Below are positions 1-9,226 of a DNA stretch of 15,385 bases, piece after piece (positions within the stretch are counted from its first letter, which is position 1; each line of letters starts with the position of its first letter). The notes below the pieces were generated by a model that saw nothing but the letters and a program-made list of their open reading frames with translations, did no database searches and was not told the DNA's origin. The position numbers were made by a program, and so were the translations under genes. Origin of the DNA: Gracilaria caudata (Eukaryota; Rhodophyta; Florideophyceae; Gracilariales; Gracilariaceae); NCBI GenBank assembly GCA_030374735.1, contig JASCIV010000640.1, positions 1 to 15,385 of the forward strand, read 5' to 3'.

Positions 1-1145
1 AATGTCTATACTACTGTAGATTAGAAATCAAGTTTTTATTCAAATGATTCGCACATAATTAGATGCATATATTGTTGCTTTTATGGTGCAATTCAATTTC
101 CTTTACCACTTTGGTATTAAACTATCGTCTTTCTAGACAGCTTTGAACTACAATTTTCGATATTTGTGCTTAGCAGCCGTTGCTTTTTATCGACAAGCCC
201 GCTTGGGGAAGAACAGGCATAAAGTTACGTATTGAATGGATTGAACTGTACTGTAATGGTATGCTATGAGTACGGGCATGTTGGCTGCACATCATTAATT
301 TCGATTGCCCAGAAGTCATTCTTACTGCTCACCACTCATAGAAATATCCCAGAACACCTGTAAATTTTTATTTCATGAAACTTTAATGGCGATGAAAAAG
401 TTCAGAAACATGTTTTTGGTCATACTTTGAGATGCAAAGCAATTCGCACCTTGTACAAAGAATCACAAGGATATATTTCATGATTTTTTGTTGGTCAGAG
501 CCATAAATTATTGTTATTATTGAAACTAATTTTAGAAAAAAGGTTGTATCCTTCTTTTTTGATATACAATACTCTAAAATATTTACGTACCGGAAACAAT
601 CAATGCGCTAAAGGAGCTTTGCAACTTCTTGCGAAGCTTGCTTCGCATAGTTCTGATCGGTTCCAGGGAAGGGAGTCTACCTATCAATCACTGCGTGCTC
701 CAGCAAATCTAGGACGCAACTTTGCGGTTCTTCCACCGTGTACCTTGCTTGTTTGTTTTGATACATGGTGTGAGTGGAGCTCTATACAAACTCTTCACAC
801 CCACTTCGAATCAAACCCCATAAGGGTTTTGCGTGCAACCATTATTGCTAAGAATGATACCTAACCCGAATGGTTTACTACTCCTAACTATCCTTTTGAT
901 GCGTCACGTTTGGATTCTTATACAACTCCGCTCTTTTTTGCTGTATCCATTAAATCTCCAAATGGATCCGCCTCTTCTTTTCTTTGTAGTCTACCTGGCG
1001 CTGGCATCGGCGGTTTTGATTCGGGTGATGCCGCGCCTACTCCAAACCCGCTGAAAGCACCAAGCCCAGAATCTTTCCCTGCTTGTACCCCCTGTGTGTT
1101 GTATGTTTGGATAGGGGGACTGAATGAGTAAGCCTCACTTGGTGC
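1..1145. other. Left-edge region without recognisable gene
   Basis: Open frames here are short, begin at TTG rather than ATG, and match no family I recognise. The first 500 bases are AT-rich. A perfect 18-bp palindrome (TGCGAAGCTTGCTTCGCA) lies at 630-647. The 3' end should contain the 3' UTR of the epsin-like gene that ends at 1146 on the minus strand, but I see no clear poly(A) signal for it. Confidence 0.6.
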
Positions 1146-2114
1146 CTATGTTTGTACTGGTACCAATGCAGTTGTTCTTTGTGCGGCCAGCTGCTGAACA
1201 AGTTCGGAAGTCCTCATGCTGCCACTTGACGCAGGTAGAGCTGGCTGAGGTGCGACATCTGGTCCCGAGAGAGCGAGTGCAAGTAGATCATCTTCTTGCT
1301 TAGCTCCTGTGTTCGCCACGTTGCCCACGCCACGTGGGTCGAATTCATCATCATCATCCTCCACGCCATTGGTAGCAGCAGCATCTGACTCGTCATCACC
1401 ATCACCAAGAAGGTCAACTTGCTTTTTATCTTCAATGCGCAATTTGCTGAACGCACCCGCTGGCTCATCTTCGTAGGCACCGTCGTCGTCATAGCCCTTG
1501 AATGTAGCCGTACCGGTAGAAGTTACCGTAGCACTGGTAGTGCTCATATGGTTTCCGAACCGGTATTGATCGCTACTAACAGAACCACCCGAACCACCTG
1601 CTTCAATCTTGGCTCGAATCTCGCGGCTCTTTTCGCGCTCTGACTCGAGTAGTTCGTCATCAGCAAGCATATCACAAAGTAAGGCTGCTCTATTTCGCAC
1701 ACCCTCGCCGACGTCTCTTCCATCTGCAACCTTGCGATATGCGCGAAGAGCTTCCAAGTGACCAATGGCTCCCCTAGCCTCCGTAAGGCAGCGAGAACTG
1801 CCGTGCATGACAACGTACTTCAGAACCTCTAATCCCTTGTACACACATCTCCAGCGAGAACTGCCAAGACGCTGCCAAATGATGGACATGATCAGCGCAT
1901 AGTCTTGGGGATTGTACGTACCCCCAGCTATTTGATGCAAGTCTGTCACGGACGCTCCCCACGCGGTGTCTGCAGTAGCAGATCGAGTTTTGTTTTCAAG
2001 GTCCGTCATGACCATGTCCTTTAGGGCTGACGCAGTGGAAGCCTGAACCTTTCGAGCAGACTTTTGCAACGACTTCCAGTCTATGTTGCGTATCTTACGC
2101 GATATTTCATCCAT
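1146..2114 (-). CDS. Epsin-like ENTH-domain clathrin adaptor (322 aa)
   Basis: Endocytic or trans-Golgi/endosomal adaptor, expected to bind phosphoinositides through its ENTH domain and to recruit clathrin and AP complexes. Seen in the sequence: an N-terminal amphipathic, basic stretch, then an ENTH domain at about residues 30-165 with the family signatures TAWGAS (50-55), YNPQDYALIMSIIWQRL (67-83), WRCVYKGLEVLKYVV (88-102) and VGEGVRNRA (135-143). The rest is acidic and disordered with a possible clathrin-box-like DLLGD (234-238), EFDPRG (257-262, like the FDPRG of plant epsins) and DLLALAL (276-282). I see no ubiquitin-interacting motif. The start is the first in-frame ATG; the frame stays open for 150 more codons upstream but only from a TTG, and ENTH proteins usually begin shortly before the domain. 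Single exon, stop TAG. Family assignment is firm; the exact membrane it serves is not. Confidence 0.9.
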   Translation of the reverse strand: MDEISRKIRNIDWKSLQKSARKVQASTASALKDMVMTDLENKTRSATADTAWGASVTDLHQIAGGTYNPQDYALIMSIIWQRLGSSRWRCVYKGLEVLKYVVMHGSSRCLTEARGAIGHLEALRAYRKVADGRDVGEGVRNRAALLCDMLADDELLESEREKSREIRAKIEAGGSGGSVSSDQYRFGNHMSTTSATVTSTGTATFKGYDDDGAYEDEPAGAFSKLRIEDKKQVDLLGDGDDESDAAATNGVEDDDDEFDPRGVGNVANTGAKQEDDLLALALSGPDVAPQPALPASSGSMRTSELVQQLAAQRTTALVPVQT

Positions 2115-2564
2115 TTCGGGTAGTAGTTGAAGAGCTTTCTCAAGGCAATTCTGAAATCGTCTGCGGACTTTGTACCTATGCGTAAACGCGCCGAACAAAA
2201 GCGGAAGCAGACAACGACGAAAGGATTGCTCGTTTTTGACCTTAGAATCCGCGGGGTGTGTCTCAATCCGACAGAAAGCAGCGCAAATCTGTGGTCCCTT
2301 TCCTCCCTTAACACACGGAGGCGTGTTGAAGGCGATGAGAACTAACAGTAAGCAAAAAGAAAAAGAGTGCTGTTGTTCACACCTCAGGTGTTTATGCTGT
2401 TGCTGCTGTCCATTCGGCGAGAGGCAGCTGCGCGTCGCTCCAAGTGCACCACTAAACGTGCTGTCAGCGACTTGATTGAATTGTTGTTGCGTTTTCGGAG
2501 CTTTTGCCAATTGAGCACTGTAATTGATAATTACCGCATCCTCTTGATGCCTGGGTAGGATCAA
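2115..2564 (-). other. Stop-free leader upstream of the epsin-like gene
   Basis: On the minus strand the epsin frame continues upstream for 150 codons without a stop, yet contains no ATG. Its translation has a low-complexity Gln/His part and a hydrophobic Leu/Val-rich segment and resembles no epsin N-terminus. It is most likely 5' UTR and promoter sequence. An upstream exon joined by splicing cannot be excluded. Confidence 0.5.
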
Positions 2565-3388
2565 TGATCGGATGTTAGATGATGATGAAAAAGCTTCATT
2601 TCGGCATCTTCATCAGAGGCCAAATTTGAGGATCAACTCTTTGGCCAGCCTCGTCGACAACCGGAGAGCTTGTTTTCTTTCAGGATGGGAAGCGCATCAT
2701 CGCCATTTTGAGCCCCCACGTTGAGATTAGAAGTTTTGACTCAGGAAAGATCCCAGGGGAGAGAAAGGCTGACGAAATGGAGAAAACAGTCTTTAGCGTA
2801 TTATGCCTTCTCACTCAACTCAACCTCCGATGTCCTTAACAAGTTACCGTATGGCGCTCTGCATTACGTACGATTTTTCACATTCTTCTGTTACGGTACT
2901 ATGAATCAAAGCAACTTCTTTTCCGAAACTATTGTATATGTCATAATTGATAGCCATTCATGACTCCTCTCCAGAGTTTGCACTGACCTGAAAGATGGTG
3001 CACTATCTCCACAGTATCTGAGTCCTGGAGTCCAGTTTGTCCTGTCGAGTGCTGCTGGAAACCGAGCGTGAATTCAGTGTATAGAAACGCCCATATGAAA
3101 ATTGCAGAGACACAGCAAATGATCAAGCGCAGTTCAGCTCAAAGCTGCCTTCAGATATCCCGAAAAGAGTTATCACCATACGCTCACCGGAGAGAGATAT
3201 AAATGGATCATCCTTATTCTGAGAAAGTAGAACATATTCAGAAGATGAGCTGGGCCTCATTTCACCACGGAAACCAAGGCAGACCAGGAGATAGCAGAGA
3301 AACGCGGGCTCTCAACTCTGGTGCTTGCTCACACGTCGACTTCGATCCACTCTCCCGGCACAGATGACCAATGCCTTTTGCTTGCCTT
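2565..3388. other. Intergenic, upstream of epsin and downstream of sulfotransferase
   Basis: Only short frames (up to about 80 codons), none with a recognisable domain. It should hold the promoter of the epsin-like gene and the 3' UTR of the sulfotransferase. I could not place a convincing TATA or poly(A) signal. Confidence 0.5.
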
Positions 3389-4366
3389 CTAAGTGGTTTC
3401 TCTTGCGTTTACCAGTACTCTTGTTCTCCAATCGGCGTATGACCGATATCCTATGTACTCTTCCAGAAGATCCGCCAGCAGCGCTTGTTCTTCATCGTCA
3501 AGTGAGAAGCGGTTAAACCCGTTTCGGTCAACGGGCAGTACCTTTTTCGCCCCTTCGAGGCCGAATAATCGTCCTTCCGCACGGCACACGAAGCGCGCAT
3601 CATTCAGCATGGCCTCTCTCGTGCAACGCGACGCAACGCGCCTCACGTCGTCCTCCGAGAGCTCTACGTCCAAGAACGCTGTCAATGTGCGAATGGTGTG
3701 TGGCAGGTCGCGCACGACGTCCTCGTAGAACACCACCAGTATGTTATCACGCGCCCTCTCCGTCCAGCTCTGCAGGACTCTAAACCATAGGGGGAAACTT
3801 CGTTGCACATTGGCGAATAGCTTCTCATTGGGCGGTAGGGGTACTCCAAGAAGTTCGTGTCGCACATACAGATGGAAGGTGCGCTCGCGTACAGCGGTGT
3901 CAGTGACGGAGCCACCCGTCGCGTGGTCGAATATGAAGTCTAGCAGACTACCAACAAAGTTGTTCGGATCACGAGCACAGAACACGAAGCGTCCGACATT
4001 CAGGTCGAACTTGGACGCAGCGCTATGCGTCTTGAATAGACGCGGAGACGTGTCACAGCTGAACGTACCCGTCTGTGGGCCGTAGTCGACCCACGGCGCG
4101 ACGTCGTTGATATCCTTGAACTGCGTACCATCCGGGTCGAAATCAGGTGCGCCGCCAGCTGCCACGACGATCTGATAAAGCAGGTGCTGAACGAGCGTGG
4201 TGCCTGCTTTGGGGTTCGTTGCAACGATAACGTCGGATGGGCGCGGTTTGTACATCTGCAGGCCCGTTGCGATGGGCCATTTGGTGCGCATGCGGTAAAT
4301 GGCGTGAAGCGCGTCGAGCGCGGCGCGGTGCACTTCGTCGTCCGAACGGACGCCGAGTGTGGTCAT
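3389..4366 (-). CDS. PAPS-dependent sulfotransferase, Sulfotransfer_1 type (325 aa)
   Basis: Predicted to transfer sulfate from PAPS to a hydroxyl or amine acceptor. The PAPS 5'-phosphosulfate loop is NPKAGTTLVQ at residues 51-60 (family form YPKSGTTW). The likely catalytic His is H114 in FKTHS. The 3'-phosphate motif is RFVFCARDPNNFVGS (126-140), with R132 and S140 in the usual contact places. ILVVFYEDVVRD (209-220) followed by a FLDVE segment matches the conserved C-terminal half, and FNRFSLDD leads to a terminal GYRSY block. Length is normal for cytosolic-type enzymes, and there is no signal peptide or membrane segment, unlike most Golgi carbohydrate sulfotransferases. Single exon with ATG start and TAG stop. 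The acceptor cannot be read from sequence. A TATA-like site lies about 260 bases upstream. Confidence 0.9.
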   Translation of the reverse strand: MTTLGVRSDDEVHRAALDALHAIYRMRTKWPIATGLQMYKPRPSDVIVATNPKAGTTLVQHLLYQIVVAAGGAPDFDPDGTQFKDINDVAPWVDYGPQTGTFSCDTSPRLFKTHSAASKFDLNVGRFVFCARDPNNFVGSLLDFIFDHATGGSVTDTAVRERTFHLYVRHELLGVPLPPNEKLFANVQRSFPLWFRVLQSWTERARDNILVVFYEDVVRDLPHTIRTLTAFLDVELSEDDVRRVASRCTREAMLNDARFVCRAEGRLFGLEGAKKVLPVDRNGFNRFSLDDEEQALLADLLEEYIGYRSYADWRTRVLVNARETT

Positions 4367-4940
4367 TGTGAGAAACTTCTCAGTGTGGCTTAGCGGCGTG
4401 GAGATTCAAGTGACATGTCGTTCCTGAGCGACGCAATTTAAGTCTCCCTTTATGAATCGCGGACGTCCTATTCGACGCCAACACAACCTACAAAACTGTT
4501 GTTGAGCACTGGGGCACTTGGTGCAAAACTTGCCGGGGAAAGAGAAAGCGAGTGAGGAGGGCACACCTCGAGCTGTAGATTGATGATGCTTCGAGGTTGC
4601 TTTTGGTTGCGGCCGAAAGCTTCATTTATATACAAGGATGACAAATGCGCATCTAGTTATTGCGTACGTTGCCTGACGTGGGATGAAACAATACCGTATC
4701 TGACGTTGGCAAACTGACGTAGACCCAGTACCAAGTCCAAGATACATGTACTCCCCGCCACGAGACGACATTCGCACTCGTCCAGTCCGAATTATCAATA
4801 GAATATTCGGTGTGCTGTTGTAGAATTTCACTACAAAAACCTCCATGCCGCAGCGACTAACTATCAAACAATAAGAGTGCTACACGTCGATTTCTGGCCT
4901 TTTTAAGGAGAGAGAAGTACCTTTAGGTGCTGCTTGGTTG
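4367..4940. other. Upstream region of the sulfotransferase gene
   Basis: No supported gene; the longest minus-strand frame (4622-4867) has no family features. The part next to the sulfotransferase start is its probable 5' UTR and promoter. Confidence 0.5.
4625..4632 (-). promoter_or_regulatory. TATA-like box, candidate sulfotransferase promoter
   Basis: The minus strand reads TGTATATAAATG here, with a good TATATAAA core, about 260 bases upstream of the sulfotransferase ATG. If used, the 5' UTR would be about 230 nt. This is motif and position only. Confidence 0.3.
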
Positions 4941-5096
4941 TGTTAGGAATTAGAACACAACTTCCACAATAAAGAAGAAGAAGAACAGCTCTACACGCAC
5001 TGGGCAGCAACAAGAAAGGACTAGGCCCCTTCGATGTATTCGACCGCAAAGCGTTTCGCTACCGACAAGTCGTCGGTAGCGAAACGTTTTGCGGTC
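4941..5096 (+). mobile_element. Interspersed repeat copy 1 (plus orientation), diverged
   Basis: Shares blocks in order with the minus strand of the right-edge copy: GAATTAG (4947), AATAAAGAAGAAGAAGAA (about 4968), ACGCACTGGG (4994) and a longer block ending in CGTTTCGCTAC. In the frame starting at 4994 the conserved block reads HALG, eight variable residues, then FDVFDRKAFRYR. Most differences in this second block from the right-edge copy are silent or conservative. The copy then runs into a hairpin. The element class is unknown; an LTR or other retroelement end is possible because of the AATAAA-like motif, but no transposase, integrase or reverse transcriptase is visible. Confidence 0.5.
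5042..5096. repeat. 25-bp inverted repeat with 5-nt loop
   Basis: Arms at 5042-5066 and 5072-5096 are complementary at 24 of 25 positions, and the odd pair would be a G-U pair in RNA. The loop is AAGTC. The arms consist of the conserved end (GACCGC to CTACCGAC) of the interspersed repeat, so one arm is in copy 1 orientation and the other in the orientation of the other two copies. Confidence 0.85.
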
Positions 5097-5921
5097 ATCG
5101 GCGACGACCTCATAGGTTATTAGCCTTCTTGAAGAGAGAAAGCTTTCTATAGAGAAAGGTTTACTTCAACCTAGTAAATGAAGGTTGTTGTCCGCAATAA
5201 AGAAGAACGGCATGTCCTCAAATCGGAGCCTGACCAACCCACCTACCTGTGATGTCGTTAAACTTGTCTAGCGATCGGTCAACTTGCCGGTCGACCTAGC
5301 GGACATAGTGATATGTCCAGAAAAGGCTGCGGTGTAGCTGCGCGTGTGCAGTAGGTCACGGAACTGTCGCCGGAAGAAGACTCTACTGTGGATCGACAAG
5401 GTATCGGAGAGATTGGGAGATATGGGGAGATTTATGGGTGGTTCTTTTGGGTCTTTCTCAGGCGGTACTTATTGTGCGTCGGGGGGAGTCGCGACTGTAG
5501 TCGACGGTCAGAGTTTCAGAAGGTCGTTGATTACCGTCGTTCTCTCATCCGGCAGTGAACGCCTCCCGTGAGGCCGTTCGGCGCCTGTGCGCCGTTCTAA
5601 CTGCACCCCTCGACATGGGCGCTGTTCTACGACACTGACGACCCCGCCAGGGCCGTCAGCGCCCGTCTACCGCGGGAGCTAGAGCCGCTACCACACGCAA
5701 TAAACACCGTCTTTTGCTTGCGTCTCTTGCCTCTACATCTACTGCCGTTTCCTTGTATTTTTCCCTCCACGAAAGAGCTTAGACGGAGCCTCTGGAAAAT
5801 GTCTTCCTCAGAGGGACTACGCTGGGGTCGGATAGCGGGGCAGGTTACGAGCTGATTCTTTTGCCCGATCTCCAGATGAAATGAGGATTGGGTCGAATGG
5901 CGCCCTCAGTGGTTTCTTTGT
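5097..5921. other. Gene-free DNA between two inverted repeat copies
   Basis: More GC-rich than its surroundings. It contains a 75-codon plus-strand frame (5344-5571) and a GTC-rich stretch, with no domain I recognise. Another AATAAAGAAGAA lies near 5194. It may be the interior of a decayed element bounded by the copies at 4941 and 5922; I see no pol-type protein. Confidence 0.4.
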
Positions 5922-6145
5922 CGGCCAACGTGGTACATGTGAAGCGATTTGTCGTGGGGGTGTATGCCGACCATCTCTCTAGAGGTGGAATGAAGAGGAA
6001 TTTGTGAAGAGGAAGGCGATAATCATTGGTAGCGAAACGCTTCTGCGGTAGACAACGTTTGAGGGACCTGATACGTTCTTCTTACTATGTGCAGTAGAAC
6101 TGCTGCAGACTTGTAGTTAGCGGTTACGGCATGGAAGGCAGTACT
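5922..6145 (-). mobile_element. Interspersed repeat copy 2 (minus orientation), degraded
   Basis: Collinear with 14983-15205 on the same strand. Shared plus-strand landmarks are CCAACGTGGTACATG, TTGTCGTGG, TCTCTAGAGG, GAATGAAGAG, GTAGCGAAACG, TGCGGT and GTAGTTAG, with substitutions and small indels between them. The AFRYQ remnant is followed by a stop, and a 1-bp indel shifts the frame near 5945, so it is not coding now. It faces copy 1 across about 0.8 kb. Confidence 0.55.
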
Positions 6146-6147
6146 TC

Positions 6148-6183
6148 ATATATATATATATATATATATCTATATATATATAT
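6148..6183. repeat. (TA)n microsatellite
   Basis: About 18 AT dinucleotide units with one C interruption near 6170, directly abutting the end of the similarity of repeat copy 2. Confidence 0.9.
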
Positions 6184-6663
6184 GATTTCATGTTCTCGAA
6201 TCCAGGCCTGACCATCCAACAACGAAACATCAAAATAATGGTGCTCGAGGTCTGCAACGCAATTTCTATGATCAAGTATGGGCCTGCTGTGTGTTGGAGT
6301 CTTGCACGTGAACGTTCACGTCGTCATCCGTGCGACAAGGTACAAGTTAATATAACTTTGAATCGCAAGGACATAACTTATTAAGTCCTGTCCCTGAGAT
6401 TCAAAGTTAAGCTCTGTGTCAGCAAGTCATATCCATGGGCACTCCTCACACTGAGATTTCAAACATGTCTTCATCGAGAAGCTTCTGTTGGTTCTTTGTT
6501 CGCCACAAAGATCATTTATTAGGTCGCTTGGAAACAGGATAAACTCAGAAACTGGATAACGTTCTTACATACGGAACAGAGGAATGCTTACTGAAGATGG
6601 AGTGAAAAATCCATAAACTACTAGTCCTTGTTGTCTTCTGTCTTAAATAAGGCTTAACCTCCA
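6184..6663. other. Gene-free region with two dyad symmetries
   Basis: No supported gene. A perfect 16-bp palindrome (ACGTGAACGTTCACGT) lies at 6306-6321, with a CACGTG core beginning at 6305, and an inverted repeat lies at 6354-6408. The right end is the presumed 3' UTR of the glycine-rich gene that stops at 6664. Confidence 0.5.
6354..6408. repeat. 11-bp inverted repeat with nested arms
   Basis: AACTTTGAATC at 6354-6364 is the exact reverse complement of GATTCAAAGTT at 6398-6408. Inside it, AGGAC and GTCCT can also pair, so the whole forms an imperfect cruciform or RNA hairpin. No known family. Confidence 0.6.
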
Positions 6664-6948
6664 TCACCCGCCGCATCCACCTCCGCATCCTCCACCACAT
6701 CCACCACCACCACCGCCTCCGCCGCATCCTCCGCCTCCGCCGCCACCGCCACCATCGCCTCCGCCTCCGCCACCACCATGACCTCCTCCTCCATTGCCAC
6801 CCCCGTCACCGCCACTATGTCCTCCATCTGCAAATCCCCCGCCACTGAAACCGCCACCACCTTTGTATGGCCGAGACGCTTTCTTCCTGGTAGGACCTCC
6901 ACCACCAGCTCCAGTTGTTTTAGTCGCAGGCTGCAAGCAATTTCCCAT
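6664..6948 (-). CDS. Glycine/cysteine-rich protein 1 with MGNCLQP start (94 aa)
   Basis: Function unknown. The protein starts MGNCLQP, has a basic stretch RKKASRPYK at 21-29, then almost pure glycine interrupted by F, D, H and N, and ends with regularly spaced cysteines: C75, eight Gly, C84, three Gly, C88, three Gly, C92. Gly2 with Cys4 could be a dual-acylation site (myristate plus palmitate), but residue 6 is Gln, not the favoured Ser/Thr, so this is tentative. No signal peptide is visible in frame upstream. The same start pattern and C-terminal spacing recur in the gene at 9227-9772, so the two look like diverged paralogues on the same strand. Homopolymeric composition makes other frames open too; I prefer this frame because of the shared MGxCLxP motif and the ATG with A at -3. 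Confidence 0.6.
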   Translation of the reverse strand: MGNCLQPATKTTGAGGGGPTRKKASRPYKGGGGFSGGGFADGGHSGGDGGGNGGGGHGGGGGGGDGGGGGGGGGCGGGGGGGGCGGGCGGGCGG

Positions 6949-9226
6949 GGTGAAATAGTACTCAACCGGTAACCAGTATGCAGTTGTGAGATGGAAGTCA
7001 AAACAGTGAGGAAGACTCCGGGAAATGTGAACACCAAAGCAGAAAAAGCCTCATAAAGCGGCTTTGAAAGCTGCACTGGACTTGAGTATATCTGATATGC
7101 TTTCGACAAGGCGCAGTGTTGTGTTCTCAAAGAATTCGACCTTGCACAAATAAGAAGACGCCATTAAAGAAAAATTTTCGCCCATAGCAAGATATCACGA
7201 GCTGCTTCACTGCGACTGGTCGACGCTTAACAGACAGCAAAGTAGACGGCTCATCAGATTTAGGATAATGTCCAATAACGTGAACTTGAACGAAGGCGCT
7301 TTATTTTTCATTCAGCTTTGCATTTCAGTGCTGATACCTCGTCGTATCTCTGCAAAAAAAAAAAAAACTTTATGCACTTCGGAGTGGAAAGTAAATTGTG
7401 TAGCAATCCATATCAAGAATACGCAATGGCAAAATTTTTCGTAGTGGAGATATGCACATAGCCGTAATCTCCATTCAATCAGCTTTTATAAGAGACAACT
7501 TTGGAACCAATTGGAGGCGTGACTGCGAAGGTATTGCACAATCAATATGGAGGATGAAAAAACAGACCTTTTTTCAAAACGGCGAGGAAGACCGTCAAAA
7601 TTGCCAATCTCTTCTGCGCACCCATTCTTGCGATTGAACGAGTAAACAAATATATATTTTGTTTTACCGATATCTTCGCTTCTGGTAGTCGGTTTTGAGT
7701 TTCGTTTGCTTCAGATGGTGGAGGAAAGCGAGAGCTTTAACTTTCGTTTTTTCAGCCAGAGAGAGTTTTGGAGACAAAAAGGGCCATATCTCCGTTCCAT
7801 CCCATTTGCCATTGCGTATTCTTGATATGGATTGCTACACAATTGAGAAGCACGCTGTCGGCCCACTTTCATTGTCCTTTTCGGAAACGGAGTGGCTCTC
7901 AACCTCTCCCACAAAGGTCCCTGAAACCAATTCACAGCGCAACACTTCAAATGTATTCAAACAAGTACATTTCCTGTACCGCAGCACATCTCTGCTGCTT
8001 CTGCCGCGCTTGAGTCACTTCGTATTGAAAACTATGCTTCTAGGCAGTGAGTGAAACAGAGTTCACAGCCGCTCCTCTCAATGAAACCGAGTACTTGCAT
8101 TCAGCTATTCCGGAGTACGGTGGTTTTATCAAGAAGCGAACAGGAAGAATTAGGTCACATGATGGAAAGAGATCGAGCGCCCATCAAATCGTGCTTTCGA
8201 AGATCAGTGCTGCAACATTACACATACGATACGAATAGTTGAGTCGTACGCACATCAGATGTTATTGCTCTCTCTTGTCATGTTGAAGAATAGGCCACTT
8301 CAACTGACACCACCACATTGTGGTTGTGTCATGTTGAAATCGAATTACAGTACAGCCACAAATCCCGCATTTGCATCTAGCACGCATTGTTGACCAGAGC
8401 TGAATGGAGATGTCCGTGAGGGAAAGCACCATTGCCCGAGTGTCAACAATCACAATTGCTTCTGAAACTTTTTCTTAGGACAGAGCTGTTCTGAGTTTCT
8501 TCGACAAAGGGGCATTTGCTGGTAACTTATTCATAATAGTATTACGCCTAGAAAGGACAATCTTACAGCTCACAGCGGTCGCAGTAAATCGTCGCCGCCC
8601 TCTGCTACTCACGGGGGCAAACGCAGCGCCCCGTGTAGTGGCGCAGCTCTCTCTCCAGAAATAAAGGTCTCGTTCGTTCGGTATCTATATCATACAGAAG
8701 GGGAGCGTCAGCTTCACGGGGTTTATGATTCCCCAAAATATTTCTCACTCCTTCGAAACAAGTCATGAGGGATTGAAGATTACTATTTATTTGCTTGATT
8801 GCTGTACCGAGTACTGCTCTCTTTGAACTTTTTAGTACTGAACTTGCAGAGAAGTGACGTATGAGTTCCCGCTTACATAAGAGCGAATCAAGTGAGTTTG
8901 ATTCGTTCAACTCTATATCTGGTAAAAGATTTTTGTGGAGACGGAAGAAGGCAATTCTGACAAGCAAGGACTTCGAAGACGAGAAAATGAAACAAAGTGC
9001 TTGAATACATCACTCATGAACTATTTGCGTTTGGAGCAATGAAAATCATTTATGAAATCATTCCGGACGGCACCCTTGTATTGGTACACGTACCCCTTCA
9101 TCTCAACCTTTTTGGTGCCAAGATCTCTTCCCAAACATCACAAGTAAACTTGGAAAGTGTTTAAGTTGCGAGAAATGAATTAGAACAGCGACCTCTGTCT
9201 TCATAGATATGGGAGACATATTAACA
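6949..9226. other. Gene-poor region between the two glycine-rich genes
   Basis: About 2.3 kb with no gene I can support. It contains a 14-base A run near 7353 and a 40-bp inverted repeat (7394-7844). Several 60-120 codon frames exist. The longest is on the minus strand at 8605-8967; it starts at TTG and resembles no family. Nearest the first glycine-rich gene there is a short upstream frame beginning MRLFLLW, out of frame with it. Confidence 0.5.
7394..7844. repeat. Perfect 40-bp inverted repeat, 371-bp spacer
   Basis: The arm at 7394-7433 is the exact reverse complement of 7805-7844. After a mismatched stretch inside the arms, another 9-bp pair (GGAGATATG at 7446-7454, CATATCTCC at 7785-7793) falls in register within 1 base, so the pairing may once have been longer. 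Not at the ends of any recognisable transposon. Confidence 0.9.

Noticed and set aside
790..830. TTCGAATC sequence resembling a tRNA T-loop
   Set aside because: No complementary T-stem or acceptor stem around it. No tRNA or rRNA found elsewhere.
511..864. 117-codon plus-strand frame at the left edge
   Set aside because: TTG start and no recognisable motif; chance open frame.
5344..5571. Possible gag-like frame inside the repeat pair
   Set aside because: Gly/Ser-rich but without zinc knuckle or other gag or pol motif; too little to call.
6654..7130. 158-codon minus-strand frame over the first glycine-rich gene
   Set aside because: Val/Ala/Glu/Asp-rich translation is the shifted reading of GGN codons; the MGNCLQP frame has motifs shared with its relative.
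8605..8967. 120-codon minus-strand frame
   Set aside because: Begins at TTG; its only internal Met is in the middle, and the translation resembles no family. Might be a decayed fragment but unsupported.
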